Assembly (NCBI GenBank): GCA_947497315.1
Contig: CANMFX010000001.1
Coordinates: 868,001 to 932,000 of the forward strand
Source of the DNA: an uncultured Sphingomonadaceae bacterium
Lineage (GTDB): Bacteria > Pseudomonadota > Alphaproteobacteria > Sphingomonadales > Sphingomonadaceae
Length of the DNA: 64,000 bases
Direction: 5' to 3'
Position 1 is the stretch's first letter. Each line of letters starts with the position of its first letter. A model generated the notes under the pieces. It was not told where the DNA came from. It was given only the letters and a program-made list of their open reading frames with translations, and searched no databases. The position numbers were made by a program, and so were the translations under genes. This document shows, in pieces, positions 24,866-34,224 of the stretch.

Positions 24866-25567
24866 ATGGCTAAACTCTCCAAAAAAGCAAAAGCGATCAA
24901 CGAGAAAGTCGACCGTGAGAAACTGTACAGCATTGATGAAGCCATCAAGACGCTGAAAGATCTCGCTTCTGCTTCCAAGTTTGACGAAACGCTCGACATT
25001 GCGATCAACCTTGGTGTTGACCCACGTCATGCAGACCAGATGGTTCGCGGCGTTATTTCTCTTCCAGCCGGTACCGGCAAAGACAGCCGCGTTGCTGTGT
25101 TCGCCAAGGATGCCAAAGCAGACGAAGCGAAAGAAGCAGGCGCAGATGTTGTCGGTGCAGAAGATCTGATGGAAACCATGCAAGGTGGTGACCTGAACTT
25201 CGACCGAGTCATCGCAACCCCGGATATGATGGGCGTTGTTGGCCGTCTCGGTAAGGTTCTTGGTCCTAAAGGCCTGATGCCTAACCCGAAGCTCGGCACG
25301 GTAACCCCAAATGTCGCGCAAGCGGTCAAGGACGCCAAGGGCGGCCAGATCGAATATCGCGTTGAAAAAGCGGGTATCATCCACAATGGCATCGGTAAGA
25401 CGAGCTTCAAGGAAGCAGATCTGCGTAAGAATTTCGATGCTCTGGTGAACGCGGTTGTCAAAGCCAAGCCAACCGGCGCGAAAGGCAAATATGTCAAGAA
25501 AATCGGTCTGAGCTCGACCATGGGGCCAGGTCTGAAAATTGACCTCAGCGAGATTGAAGGCGCGTAA
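24866..25567 (+). CDS. rplA: 50S ribosomal protein uL1
   Basis: 233 residues from the ATG at 24866 preceded by GGAGGG; the longer upstream frame lies inside rplK. The two-domain L1 fold is shown by [24 protein letters not shown], the domain II block [28 protein letters not shown] and the final [16 protein letters not shown]1 forms the mobile stalk and usually autoregulates rplKA. The transcript ends at the strong hairpin after it. Confidence 0.97.
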   Translation: MAKLSKKAKAINEKVDREKLYSIDEAIKTLKDLASASKFDETLDIAINLGVDPRHADQMVRGVISLPAGTGKDSRVAVFAKDAKADEAKEAGADVVGAEDLMETMQGGDLNFDRVIATPDMMGVVGRLGKVLGPKGLMPNPKLGTVTPNVAQAVKDAKGGQIEYRVEKAGIIHNGIGKTSFKEADLRKNFDALVNAVVKAKPTGAKGKYVKKIGLSSTMGPGLKIDLSEIEGA

Positions 25568-25593
25568 TTTAGCGTTTCTTTCGATGACTGAAT

Positions 25594-25626
25594 AAAAAAA
25601 GGCCGGGATCGCTCCCGGCCTTTTTT
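25594..25626. terminator. Bidirectional rho-independent terminator
   Basis: Stem GGCCGGGA (25601-25608), loop TCGC, TCCCGGCC (25613-25620), with seven A before and six T after. It ends rplKA on the plus strand and the outer-membrane protein gene on the minus strand. Confidence 0.95.
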
Positions 25627-25657
25627 ATTTCTGCTCTCTATTCAGAGGGCAGCATTT

Positions 25658-26431
25658 TTAGAATTTGGCGCGAACACCAAGACCGACACCGAAAGACTCT
25701 GTGTCATCCCGTAAATTGGCGTTGAAGCCCTCACCGCCGCCCGCCACAAAGCTGCGCGTAAAGTCGCGGCGATAGACCTTGGTATAGCGGCCTTCTGCAA
25801 AGATATCGAAGCGTTTGCTGGCTTTCACGGTTGCGCCAATGGCGCTGAAGGTCACCAGGCCAGTCGGGTTTCCGTCCACTTCAAAAGTCGGCGCGGTCGC
25901 GACCCCATTATTGGGGAAATAATTAATGTCCGCATCAACCACGCCGATGCCAATGCCGCTGCCGAAATAGGGAATGATCTTCTGATTGGGTGACCAGACA
26001 ATGTCATTATAGAGCGCTGCCGTTGCCGTGAAACGGTTGATGCTGCCGCCAAATGTCTGATTGCCGCCGTTAAACGCACCGTCATCCACATCTGCTTCAG
26101 CATAGCTCGCTTCCACTTCGACGCGGGGTTTCAGAAACGGGATCAGGCCGTTTTTAAGCTGATAACCGATCGCGCCTCTCAAGGCGAAGCCTGTGTCATA
26201 TTCCACATTCACATTGGCGGGAGCGCCCGCGACGCCGGGAACACCGGCATCGGGGTTTTGGGTGCCCACAAAGTCACTATCGTTCAAAAATTCTGCGGCT
26301 GCAGATGCAGACAGATAAAAGCCTTCTTTTCTGTCATCTTCAGATTGGGCGTGGGCCTGAACCGAAAAAAGCAAACCGCTGGCCAAGCCGGCAAGAGCCA
26401 CAGAATGGCGAAGATTTTTGTTATAATTCAT
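25658..26431 (-). CDS. Outer-membrane beta-barrel protein
   Basis: 257 residues from the ATG at 26431. Signal peptide of about 28 residues (AHA-Q cut), then alternating strands such as GFYLSASAAAEFLNDSDF, GFALRGAIGYQL, PRVEVEASYAEADVDDG, RFTATAALYNDIVW, IIPYFGSGIGIGVVDADI and the closing VGLGVRAKF with terminal aromatic residue. This is the OmpA-type/OMP_b-brl eight-strand barrel without a peptidoglycan domain. Role unknown; surface loop length and Asn/Gly content suggest an environmental or adhesion function. It faces the terminator shared with rplA. Confidence 0.85.
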   Translation of the reverse strand: MNYNKNLRHSVALAGLASGLLFSVQAHAQSEDDRKEGFYLSASAAAEFLNDSDFVGTQNPDAGVPGVAGAPANVNVEYDTGFALRGAIGYQLKNGLIPFLKPRVEVEASYAEADVDDGAFNGGNQTFGGSINRFTATAALYNDIVWSPNQKIIPYFGSGIGIGVVDADINYFPNNGVATAPTFEVDGNPTGLVTFSAIGATVKASKRFDIFAEGRYTKVYRRDFTRSFVAGGGEGFNANLRDDTESFGVGLGVRAKF

Positions 26432-26543
26432 GTAAACTATCTTTCTCGGTGCAATCACGCGCACCATTAGAGTTGGGGGACAGAAAGCCTTTCGCGGTGA
26501 ACCGGTGTCCGGTTACACACGCGTCAAAATTAATGGAGTGAAC

Positions 26544-26936
26544 ATGCAAGACACGATATATGGAGGTTCCTGCCTCTGCGGCGCTGTGACGATTGCAGTC
26601 AAAGGAGATCTGCCTGGACCGAACGTTTGTCACTGCTCGCAATGCCGCAAGCAATCCGGTCACTATTGGGCTTCCACTGACGTGCCGCGCGACAGGTTGA
26701 CTGTCGAAGGCGAGAAAAATCTGCGTTGGTATCAATCTTCCGAGAAAGTTCGGCGGGGTTTCTGTGAAACCTGTGGTTCCTTCTTGTTCTGGGACCCGGT
26801 GGGGCGTGAAACAACCGCCGTAGCTATGGGTGCATTTGACGGACCGACACAGACGAAGCTTTCGGGTCATATTTTTGTAGCGGACAAAGGCGATTATTAT
26901 GACATTGCCGACGGTTTGCCGCAGGAAGATCAGTGA
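26544..26936 (+). CDS. GFA/CENP-V-domain zinc protein
   Basis: 130 residues from the ATG at 26544 with GGAGT upstream. Conserved zinc-ligand pattern of the glutathione-dependent formaldehyde-activating (GFA)/CENP-V family: GGSCLCGAV (C10, C12), VCHCSQCRKQSG (C29, C31, C34), and GFCETCGS. Despite the family name most members are not formaldehyde enzymes and have unknown function. It stands alone between a leftward outer-membrane gene and glpD. Confidence 0.88.
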   Translation: MQDTIYGGSCLCGAVTIAVKGDLPGPNVCHCSQCRKQSGHYWASTDVPRDRLTVEGEKNLRWYQSSEKVRRGFCETCGSFLFWDPVGRETTAVAMGAFDGPTQTKLSGHIFVADKGDYYDIADGLPQEDQ

Positions 26937-27044
26937 GGCGAAATAGCGGGTGCGTTTGTAAATTCTTCCAGCACTAACCACGCCAAATAAATTATATTGC
27001 ACTGCAACATTGAACATCTGGCCAGAAGCTCTATGAGGCTGGCT

Positions 27045-28568
27045 ATGTATGATTTGGCGATAATTGGTGGCGGCATAAACGGCGTTGGCATTGCGCGCGA
27101 TGCAGTGGGCCGGGGTCTGAAAGTTCTGCTGGTTGAGCGCGACGATCTGGCGGCGCACACATCTTCGGCGAGCACCAAGCTGGTGCATGGCGGCCTGCGC
27201 TATCTGGAGCATTATGAATTTAGTCTGGTGCGCAAAGCGTTGCAGGAACGCGAAGTGCTGCTGCGCAATGCGCCGCACATCATCTGGCCGATGCGGTTTG
27301 TGTTGCCAGTGGATGAAGGCATGCGCCCGGCGTGGTTCCTGCGCCTTGGCCTGTTTCTCTATGACCATCTTGGAACGCGGTCTTTGTTGCCGGGGACAAA
27401 GAGCCTCAACTTGCTCAGGGATTTTCGCGGAGCCCCTCTGCAAAAGCGATTGAAAAAGGGTTTTGCCTATTCCGATTGCTGGGTGGAGGACGCGCGGCTG
27501 GTGTCATTGACGGCCCGCGATGCCAAGGAGCGCGGCGCTGATATCCGGACACAGACCGAATGTGTTGGTATCGAACGCAGCGCCGATCATTGGGCCTTGG
27601 AGCTTAAAGGGCATGATGGCGAAGCGACTGAACAGGCCAAAGTGTTGATCAATGCCGCCGGGCCCTGGGTTGATCCGGTAACGGCGCTTTATGACCAGAG
27701 CAGCAACGCCGCAAAACTGCGCCTTGTCAAAGGCAGTCACATCGTCATTGCGCGCAAATTTGAAGGCGATCACAGCTATATCTTCCAGAATAAGGATGGT
27801 CGGATCATCTTTGCCATTCCCTATGAAGGCGACCACACCCTGATCGGGACTACGGACCAGCCGTGGAGCTATGACGAAGGTCCGGCGAAGATTAGCGATA
27901 ATGAAATCGACTATCTCTGCTCTGCGGCAAGCGAATATTTTGTCGACCCTGTGACCCGCAACGATGTACAATGGACTTATTCCGGGGTGCGACCGTTGTT
28001 CGATGACAAGAGCCAGTCCGCCTCAACCGTGACCCGCGATTATGTGTTTGACTATAATGACGACGGCGGCGCGCCAGTGCTGTCGGTCTTTGGCGGCAAG
28101 GTAACCACCTACCGTGTGCTCGCACGGCAGGCGATGAAGACGCTGAAGGCGGCCCTGCATGTCGAGACTGATGACTGGACCAAGGATGCACCATTGCCCG
28201 GCGGTGATTTCCCCGCAGATGGTTTTGACACATTGGTCGCGGAATATGGCCAATGCTGGGGGTTTATCGGTAAAGACGTAATGATCAGGCTGGTACGAGC
28301 CTACGGCACCGATGTGGCAAAAATGCTCGACAACGTCGGCGATGAGGCTGCTCTGGGCCGCTATTTTGGCGCAGGTCTTTACGAAGTTGAGCTGCATTGG
28401 CTGATTGCCCATGAATTTGCAACTACTGCTGAAGACGTGTTGTGGCGCCGGTCCAAGCTTGGCCTGCATATGAGCGACGTGGAGAAAGCATCGGTTGCGG
28501 ACTGGTTTGCGCAGCAGGGCGAGAGAACAAAAACGGCCAGAACAAAAGCCACCGGCACCGTTTCCTGA
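27045..28568 (+). CDS. glpD: Aerobic glycerol-3-phosphate dehydrogenase
   Basis: 507 residues from the ATG at 27045, six bases after an ATGAGG that can serve as ribosome site; ATG 27033 is the alternative. FAD site IGGGINGVGIARDAVGRG at the start, then SSASTKLVHGGLRYLEHYEFSLV, a GlpD signature, and KGSHIVIARKF, IGTTDQPW and VFGGKVTTYRVLARQAM. It oxidises glycerol-3-phosphate to dihydroxyacetone phosphate and reduces quinone at the inner membrane. No glpK or glpF is adjacent. The gene is transcribed towards tRNA-Gly. Confidence 0.94.
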   Translation: MYDLAIIGGGINGVGIARDAVGRGLKVLLVERDDLAAHTSSASTKLVHGGLRYLEHYEFSLVRKALQEREVLLRNAPHIIWPMRFVLPVDEGMRPAWFLRLGLFLYDHLGTRSLLPGTKSLNLLRDFRGAPLQKRLKKGFAYSDCWVEDARLVSLTARDAKERGADIRTQTECVGIERSADHWALELKGHDGEATEQAKVLINAAGPWVDPVTALYDQSSNAAKLRLVKGSHIVIARKFEGDHSYIFQNKDGRIIFAIPYEGDHTLIGTTDQPWSYDEGPAKISDNEIDYLCSAASEYFVDPVTRNDVQWTYSGVRPLFDDKSQSASTVTRDYVFDYNDDGGAPVLSVFGGKVTTYRVLARQAMKTLKAALHVETDDWTKDAPLPGGDFPADGFDTLVAEYGQCWGFIGKDVMIRLVRAYGTDVAKMLDNVGDEAALGRYFGAGLYEVELHWLIAHEFATTAEDVLWRRSKLGLHMSDVEKASVADWFAQQGERTKTARTKATGTVS

Positions 28569-28613
28569 TTGACGCGCCGCCATCGCGATGGCAATAGGCG
28601 CGCTTGGAAACAG

Positions 28614-28687
28614 GCGGGTGTAGCTCAATGGTAGAGCAGAAGCCTTCCAAGCTTACGACGAGGGTTCGATTCCCTTCACCCGCTCCA
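28614..28687 (+). tRNA. tRNA-Gly(TCC)
   Basis: Acceptor GCGGGTG/CACCCGC, D arm TAGCTCAATGGTAGAGC, anticodon loop CTTCCAA with TCC at 28646-28648, T arm GGGTTCGATTCCC, discriminator T and encoded CCA at 28685-28687. Confidence 0.98.
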
Positions 28688-28790
28688 GTTTACAAATCCG
28701 CAAAACCCAACAAAAAGTGCCCATGTCTGCCTGCGCTAGACATGCCTATCGTCAGCAGTTAGCCTGAAACAAAAAACAGGAGGCTGTCAC

Positions 28791-30404
28791 ATGTATGACG
28801 TTGCGCTAACCGAATCCTATTTTCCAGCGCAGGGTGGGCCGGAGCCGTCTCCGATGACCGTTGGCGATATGCTCCGCCAATCGGCGGCGCAGGCGCCCGA
28901 TCAGCCGGCGCTGAAAGAGCTGACCTATGAAGGTACGATTGATCGCAGTTGGACCTATGCCGAACTTTTGCACGACGCGGAGCGGTTGGGCCGGGCGCTC
29001 GCCAGCCGGCATGCAGAGGGCGCGCGGGTTGCGGTCTATGCCAATAATGTGCCCGAATGGGTGCTGCTGGAGCTGGCTTGCGGACTGGCTGGCGTGACGC
29101 TGGTAACGGTTAATCCGGCCTATCAGAAGCGTGAACTGAAATATGTGCTCGAACAATCGCGTTCCGAGGCAATTTACTATGTCGCCGACTTTCGCGGCAA
29201 TCCGATGCAGGAGATTGCCGACGCGGTTTGCGATGAAATTCCGGCTATCAAATACCGTATTTTGCTGACCGATCATGATGCGCTTTACGCGGGGGAAGAT
29301 AGCGGCGCGTTGCGCGATCCGAAACCGCAAGATGCGGTTCAGCTGCAATATACATCCGGCACGACCGGTTTCCCGAAAGGCGCAGTGCTTCATCATAACG
29401 GCCTCGTCCGCAATGGGGTTGATACGATGGCCCGGGGTGGGATGGAACAAGGCGATATCTTCATTCATACCATGCCGCTTTTTCATACGACCGGCTGCGC
29501 GATATTGGTGCTTGGCGGCTTTGGCCGATGCGGCACCATGCTGCTTGCCCCGATGTTTGATCCGGTCATGATTGCGAATGTCATTGAAAGCGAGCGGGCC
29601 AAATTCATTCTTGGCGTGCCGACGATGTTGGTTGCCCTGATCGACGAAGTGCGCCGATCCGGTCAGGATGTTTCCTCGACGCGGCGGATCATGTCCGGCG
29701 GCGCGATGGTCGCCCCGCAACTGTGCCGCGATGCCAAGGATGTGTTCGGCGCACCGATCCAGATTGTCTACGGCCAGACGGAAACCTCGCCGGTGCTGAC
29801 ACAGGCCTGGTATGAGGATTCGGACGAGGACCTGACCCAGACGATTGGTCAGCCCGCGGCGCATACGGAGATTTCCATCCGTGATCCTCAGAACAACGCC
29901 GTCCTGCCGATCGGTGAGCAGGGTGAGATTTGCGCGCGCGCCTATAGCGTGATGCTGGGCTATAATGACAATCCCGAGGCCACGGCTGCTGCGATCGATA
30001 GCGAAGACTGGCTACACACCGGCGATCTGGGACGCATGGATGCGCGCGGCTATGTGAAGATTACTGGCCGGGTCAAAGAGATGATCATTCGCGGCGGCGA
30101 GAATCTGTTCCCGGCGGAGATTGAAAACGCGATGCTGGAACATGATGCGATTGATGAGGTCGCCGTGGTCGGCATTCCGGACGACAAATGGGGCGAACAG
30201 GTCGCCTGTTTCTTCCGCAGCGGCTCCGGCCAGACATTGCGGGCGGACGACCTGAAAGCCTTCATCCGCGAGCGCCTGTCGCCGCAAAAGACGCCAGCCT
30301 ATTGGATCAGTGTATCGGAATGGCCGCTGACCGGCTCGGGCAAGATTCAGAAGTTCAAACTGGCCGAGGCGTTTGAAGCGGGAGAGTTTGATCTGCTGAG
30401 CTGA
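28791..30404 (+). CDS. Acyl-CoA synthetase (AMP-binding)
   Basis: 537 residues from the ATG at 28791, after AGGAGG. Adenylation motifs are complete: YTSGTTGFPKGAVLHHNG, YGQTETSPVL, LHTGDLGRMDARGYVKITGRVKEMIIRGGENLFPAEIE and the catalytic GSGKIQKFKLAE lysine. Unlike the FAAL at 9.4 kb, it has the standard CoA-ligase motifs, so an acyl-CoA product is expected. The RGGENLFPAEIE form is typical of medium- or long-chain fatty acyl-CoA ligases of the FadD3/cyclohexanecarboxylate type; substrate not assigned. No beta-oxidation genes lie beside it. Confidence 0.92.
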   Translation: MYDVALTESYFPAQGGPEPSPMTVGDMLRQSAAQAPDQPALKELTYEGTIDRSWTYAELLHDAERLGRALASRHAEGARVAVYANNVPEWVLLELACGLAGVTLVTVNPAYQKRELKYVLEQSRSEAIYYVADFRGNPMQEIADAVCDEIPAIKYRILLTDHDALYAGEDSGALRDPKPQDAVQLQYTSGTTGFPKGAVLHHNGLVRNGVDTMARGGMEQGDIFIHTMPLFHTTGCAILVLGGFGRCGTMLLAPMFDPVMIANVIESERAKFILGVPTMLVALIDEVRRSGQDVSSTRRIMSGGAMVAPQLCRDAKDVFGAPIQIVYGQTETSPVLTQAWYEDSDEDLTQTIGQPAAHTEISIRDPQNNAVLPIGEQGEICARAYSVMLGYNDNPEATAAAIDSEDWLHTGDLGRMDARGYVKITGRVKEMIIRGGENLFPAEIENAMLEHDAIDEVAVVGIPDDKWGEQVACFFRSGSGQTLRADDLKAFIRERLSPQKTPAYWISVSEWPLTGSGKIQKFKLAEAFEAGEFDLLS

Positions 30405-30528
30405 TGTGGCCGCTCGCTTCGAATGACAAAACGGTCGGCTGGCCGTAACTACGCAAGACACCCGGGTGGACTCGCATTGCGGGCTAACTAAGATGTCCGC
30501 CCTCATTCTAACCTCAAAGGAAATTCAG

Positions 30529-30954
30529 ATGGCTGTTAATGTAATCTACAAAACCAACGCCACGGCTACTGGCGGACGAGATGGATCGGCAAAGTCTGAT
30601 GACGGGTCCGTCGATGTGAAGTTGATCGTGCCGAAAGAAATGGGCGGACCTGGCGGTGTTGGCGCCAACCCGGAAAAGCTTTTCGCCGCCGGTTATTCGG
30701 CATGCTTTCTTGGCGCAATGAAAGCCGTCTCAGGCAAGGAATCTGTTCAAGTCCCTGACGATGCCACGGTAACAGCAACAATCGGCTTTGGCCCGCGTGA
30801 GGAAGGCGGTTACGGGATTACGGCCGATCTGCAGATCGTACTGCCGGGTGTGGATCGCGCAGATGCCGAACGTTTGGTTCACGCGGCGCACGAGGTTTGT
30901 CCTTATTCAAACGCAACGCGCGGCAATGTCGACGTCGGTCTCACCGTCGTTTGA
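30529..30954 (+). CDS. ohr: Organic hydroperoxide resistance protein (Ohr)
   Basis: 141 residues from the ATG at 30529 behind AAGGA. Both redox cysteines are in family context: C59 in NPEKLFAAGYSACFLGAM and C124 in VCPYSNATRGN. Ohr is a thiol peroxidase that removes organic hydroperoxides with lipoamide as reductant. OhrR is not adjacent, so the regulator is elsewhere or expression is constitutive. Confidence 0.94.
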   Translation: MAVNVIYKTNATATGGRDGSAKSDDGSVDVKLIVPKEMGGPGGVGANPEKLFAAGYSACFLGAMKAVSGKESVQVPDDATVTATIGFGPREEGGYGITADLQIVLPGVDRADAERLVHAAHEVCPYSNATRGNVDVGLTVV

Positions 30955-30995
30955 CGTGGCGCGTGGATGATCGCCCGGAATAGCTGATCTGTGCG

Positions 30996-31601
30996 TCATT
31001 CCGTCTGACGAGCGGAATACCAGACTGCGCAGCCGGCAAAAAATGTTGCAATGGCTCCGCTTGCTCCGGCCAGTGGCACGGCGCCCAGTCCCATACGCAC
31101 GGCAGCAATATTCAGCACAATCGCGACCAGTCCGGTAATCAAACTGACCAGACCGAGAGCGCGGCCAATGGTGTCCACTCCTCTAAACAGCGCCAGACCG
31201 AAAAATATCGCAGCCAGTCCTAGGACAACCTTGGCCAGATAATAGAACAGAAATGATCCCGCGAGGACGGTACCCATGAGGGGTGCAAATTCTTCCCCCG
31301 CCTGACTTGCCGGCAGAAACATGGACAGTCCGATGCCCGACTGGATCATGTTCATCAATCCGGCAACCACCAGCGCCGACCAGCCCAACTGCAGGCTTGG
31401 GGAACGGATCAGGCCGACAAGAGAAGCAATCGCAATGGCGGTAAACAGCAGAATTTCGACGGTCCAGATCGTCGATCGCAATGGCCAGCCTTCGACAATC
31501 CCCACGCCGCTAAGGGTCGCGGTATAAACCAGCTGTGAAATAACAGTGAGTATCAGCAGGGCTGATATAAATATTGCGATAGGACGCATCGTCTGTGGCA
31601 T
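30996..31601 (-). CDS. Integral membrane protein of unknown function
   Basis: 201 residues, starting after AAGGAGG. Six or so membrane helices can be seen (FISALLILTVISQLVY, WTVEILLFTAIAIASLVGLI, LGWSALVVAGLMNMI, FLFYYLAKVVLGLAAIFFG, ALGLVSLITGLVAIVLNIAAV, GAIATFFAGCAVWYSA). No motif recognised; small polytopic protein with few charges. Monocistronic and convergent with ohr. Confidence 0.7.
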   Translation of the reverse strand: MPQTMRPIAIFISALLILTVISQLVYTATLSGVGIVEGWPLRSTIWTVEILLFTAIAIASLVGLIRSPSLQLGWSALVVAGLMNMIQSGIGLSMFLPASQAGEEFAPLMGTVLAGSFLFYYLAKVVLGLAAIFFGLALFRGVDTIGRALGLVSLITGLVAIVLNIAAVRMGLGAVPLAGASGAIATFFAGCAVWYSARQTE

Positions 31602-31999
31602 GATTCCTCCTTGGTCTCCCGAGTATCAGCTGTATTCGATCCAATCCGTCAATTGGTTACACAGTAGAAAAAGATGGGGCCGACCTTATGAAGAATAATA
31701 TGCGAATATGACGATTCTGGCCATGGATAAGACCAGCAAGCCAATCCAAAGCCCTGTGGAGGCAACACAACTTTGATTTGTACCAACGTCCGCTTTGGGC
31801 GCAAAAGCGGACTTTATTGCTGTCGCTATGAGATTTGACTAGCGCGTTTAGTACTCTAGTATTTGGATACTCACAAAAGGGCAAAATTTGTAGCGTTCTT
31901 TTTGCCATTAAAGCTTATTGGAAGAAAAATAATTAGTCTTCCAAAAGCAAAAAACTCACCTTCTGTTCTAAGTTATTTTCCTCGAGTTATCTGCGGTTC
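31602..31999. other. A+T-rich intergenic stretch before a leftward hydrolase
   Basis: 398 bp with no convincing gene; an 83-codon minus-strand frame at 31657-31908 has no ribosome site or familiar sequence. Holds the hairpin at 31788-31812 and probably the promoter of the membrane-protein gene and the 3' end of the hydrolase transcript. The low G+C begins here and continues to about 33.5 kb. Confidence 0.5.
31788..31812. repeat. Hairpin GTCCGCTTT...AAAGCGGAC
   Basis: Perfect 9-bp inverted repeat GTCCGCTTT/AAAGCGGAC with a 7-base loop. A partial copy, GTCCGCTTT, recurs at 33369-33377, so the hydrolase gene lies between two copies. The motif resembles a common sphingomonad intergenic element. 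Confidence 0.55.
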
Positions 32000-33115
32000 T
32001 CAAGATTTACATAAGGTAGAATCCAAGAACTGATAGGAAAGTTGATTCACGACATTTTCGATATTTTGAGTGGTATTGCTCGTGACCGAGATAATAGTAT
32101 CATGGTCAGGAAAATAACGGAGCTTTGAGCTATAACCCAAGATGCTGCCGCCATGCTCCACAACGTAAGTCTTACATCCCAAAACATCCAGTTCACCAAC
32201 AAACCAGCCATAGGCATATTTTGGTGGAACTCCTGCTTTCTGTGCCACTCCATCAGGTAATGATATCCTAGGTTTTGTCATTTTTCTGAAAATACGGCCT
32301 GAAGAACCTCTTTCTGCGATCAAATACTGTATCCATTTTGCCATATCGTCTGCCGAGGAATATATTGATCCCGCTCCGAACCTTGCCACCGGTGAGACAT
32401 GAGGCAAACCGGAGTAGCTCCCATTTTTCGCCAGATAGTAAGGTAACGCAAGGTGCGGAACTATCTCATACCGCTCTTCGTGGCTCGTTTTCGACAGTCG
32501 AGCGGGTTGTGCAACATAAGCGTTTACAAGTTCCAGATATGATTGTCCTGAAACCTGTTCTGCAATCAAGCCGAGAACAACAAAGTTTGCATTGCTATAT
32601 CCCCATTTTGAGCCGGGACTGAATTCAAGGGGTTTGTTATAAAAAAGCTTTACCAGTTCATCTGGCGATTGAATATCAGCACGAAGGTTCTCAAACCGTT
32701 TTCCGTTAGGAAAGTGATAAAGGCCGGAAGTGTGACTGAGCAGATGGTGAATTGTTATCTTGTCCGAACCAACAATACTCTCATCCGGCAACCACTTCTT
32801 TATGCTGTCCGTTAGGGATAGTTTCTTCTGAGACTCAAGCTCAAGAATTATCATAGCTGTTATCGGTTTTGTGACAGATCCGATCCTGAATCTTGTCCTT
32901 TTGTCAATGTGGATGTTCCAGCTTGCATTTGCCATCCCGCGATAGTGACTAAATACCCTAGTTCCCTTTTTGTAAACCACTGCTGCGCCATGCAAATTTA
33001 TCCCATTTTTAGCCGCAACGTTACGTTCGACCTGCTGCTGTGCTGCCGCGGCATTGGTAGAACCAATAGTCAAGACTGCTGAGAAAGTTAGTGTAATGCT
33101 GTCAAGAAGATTCAT
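32000..33115 (-). CDS. Serine hydrolase, class C beta-lactamase/EstB fold
   Basis: 371 residues with a signal peptide of about 23 residues. The active-site motifs are S-V-T-K in RIGSVTKPITAM (serine nucleophile), YSNANFVVLG for the Tyr-x-Asn motif and VEHGGSILGYSS in place of KTG, a pattern of penicillin-binding-like esterases and peptidases rather than true AmpC. So a periplasmic esterase, D-amino peptidase or PBP-like protein is more likely than a beta-lactamase. G+C and codon use are clearly lower than in neighbours, which suggests transfer. A palindromic operator lies 37 bp upstream. Confidence 0.88.
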   Translation of the reverse strand: MNLLDSITLTFSAVLTIGSTNAAAAQQQVERNVAAKNGINLHGAAVVYKKGTRVFSHYRGMANASWNIHIDKRTRFRIGSVTKPITAMIILELESQKKLSLTDSIKKWLPDESIVGSDKITIHHLLSHTSGLYHFPNGKRFENLRADIQSPDELVKLFYNKPLEFSPGSKWGYSNANFVVLGLIAEQVSGQSYLELVNAYVAQPARLSKTSHEERYEIVPHLALPYYLAKNGSYSGLPHVSPVARFGAGSIYSSADDMAKWIQYLIAERGSSGRIFRKMTKPRISLPDGVAQKAGVPPKYAYGWFVGELDVLGCKTYVVEHGGSILGYSSKLRYFPDHDTIISVTSNTTQNIENVVNQLSYQFLDSTLCKS

Positions 33116-33152
33116 GGCTATCTTGGTCTCAGTTTGCTGCTTGTACCTTGCT

Positions 33153-33170
33153 GTATTAGTACACTAATAC
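33153..33170. promoter_or_regulatory. Palindromic operator candidate
   Basis: GTATTAGT-AC-ACTAATAC, a perfect 8-bp inverted repeat with a 2-bp centre, 37-54 bp upstream of the hydrolase ATG. Size and spacing fit a dimeric repressor site such as a GntR- or TetR-type operator. No regulator gene is adjacent. Confidence 0.5.
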
Positions 33171-33587
33171 TGCTTAGGCAAGCGAATTACACCTGCAGGT
33201 GAAAAGAAGGATTGCCGTCGATCTGAAGAGGCCAGTCACTTTTCCCGTCTTTGAAATCTTCTAACCGAATGCGGACGGTGAACAGTATAGGGAATTCTGT
33301 CGCATCTAAGGTGTTTTAAGCACTGACTAGTGCATTCAGCTTATTGGCAGCAACAAATTATTACTAATGTCCGCTTTCGGGATATTGCGGATGCCGCGAT
33401 ACCACCCCAATCCCCATTCCGGTTCTTCCGCAAACTTTCAGCAAAATGAACGGTTTGCCTGTCCTGATACAATTTGCGACAATTTTGTCCTGTTCTGACA
33501 AATTTACGGGACATATCACCCTTAGAAACATGTTCATGGCGACCATCAAGGACCGCCTCCCTGAATGAGTAGACAAGGATGAATGAT
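33171..33587 (+). promoter_or_regulatory. Regulatory region before the EF-hand gene
   Basis: 417 bp without a gene. It contains a perfect palindrome CACCTGCAGGTG (33190-33201), a GTCCGCTTT repeat copy (33369-33377), and phased ACAATTT repeats at 33469 and 33479 with ACAAATTT at 33498, inside an inverted repeat TTTGTC-N7-GACAAA (33484-33502). Ten-base phased direct repeats are the usual target of OmpR-type regulators, such as the one encoded just downstream. Confidence 0.45.
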
Positions 33588-34202
33588 ATGAAAAAGACAA
33601 TTTTGATTTCGAGCGCGGCGGCCCTTTTGATCATGGGCGGTGTTGCCATTGCGGCGCCGGGCGGCGGCGGCAAAGGCATGATGCGGGCCGATGCCAATAA
33701 TGACAACCAGATTACCCGTGCGGAGATGACGGCCTCTCTGGAAGAACGCTGGACAAAAATGGACGTCAATCAGGACGGCCAGATTTCCCGGGCTGATCGT
33801 GATGCTCGCAAGGCCCAGCGCTTTGCTGAAATGGACACAAATGGCGACGGCGGTGTTTCGCAAGCCGAAATGGAAGCCTATCGCGCGACCCGTAAAGCCG
33901 AACGCTTTGCTAAGGCTGATGCTGATGGCAACGGCACGCTCAGCCAGGAAGAAATGCAGAACATGCGCGGCAAGCGTGTCGGCAAAGGCTGGGGCAAACG
34001 TGGCGGCAAAGGCAAGCGCGGCGGCATGATGAAGCGCGCCGACACCAATGGCGATCAGATGATCAGTAAAGCCGAGTTTCAGGCGGCAGCTATGGCGCGC
34101 TTTGAAAAAGCAGATGCCAATGGTGACGGCATAGTGACCGCTGAAGAACGGCAAGCAGCCCGTGAAGCACGCCGCGGCGCAAGGAATAAAAGAGGCGGTT
34201 AA
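33588..34202 (+). CDS. Secreted six-EF-hand calcium-binding protein
   Basis: 204 residues from the ATG at 33588, eight bases after AAGGA. Signal peptide at about 1-23 (IAA). Six EF-hand loops occur in order: DANNDNQITRAE, DVNQDGQISRAD, DTNGDGGVSQAE, DADGNGTLSQEE, DTNGDQMISKAE, DANGDGIVTAEE, each ending in E (D in the second); the fifth lies after a Gly/Lys-rich linker. So up to six calcium ions could bind in the periplasm or outside the cell. It is followed by a terminator and then a response regulator and kinase, an arrangement seen in sphingomonads. Confidence 0.9.
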   Translation: MKKTILISSAAALLIMGGVAIAAPGGGGKGMMRADANNDNQITRAEMTASLEERWTKMDVNQDGQISRADRDARKAQRFAEMDTNGDGGVSQAEMEAYRATRKAERFAKADADGNGTLSQEEMQNMRGKRVGKGWGKRGGKGKRGGMMKRADTNGDQMISKAEFQAAAMARFEKADANGDGIVTAEERQAAREARRGARNKRGG

Positions 34203-34224
34203 TCCCTGAACCACTCTTTTATGT

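Noticed and set aside
31657-31908. An 83-codon minus-strand frame in the A+T-rich gap
   Set aside because: No ribosome site, no recognisable motif, and the region looks intergenic with a hairpin inside the frame.
32000-33115. A true class C beta-lactamase
   Set aside because: The serine motif S-V-T-K and Y-S-N are present, but KTG is replaced by HGG and the rest fits esterase/PBP-like hydrolases, so a resistance call is not supported.
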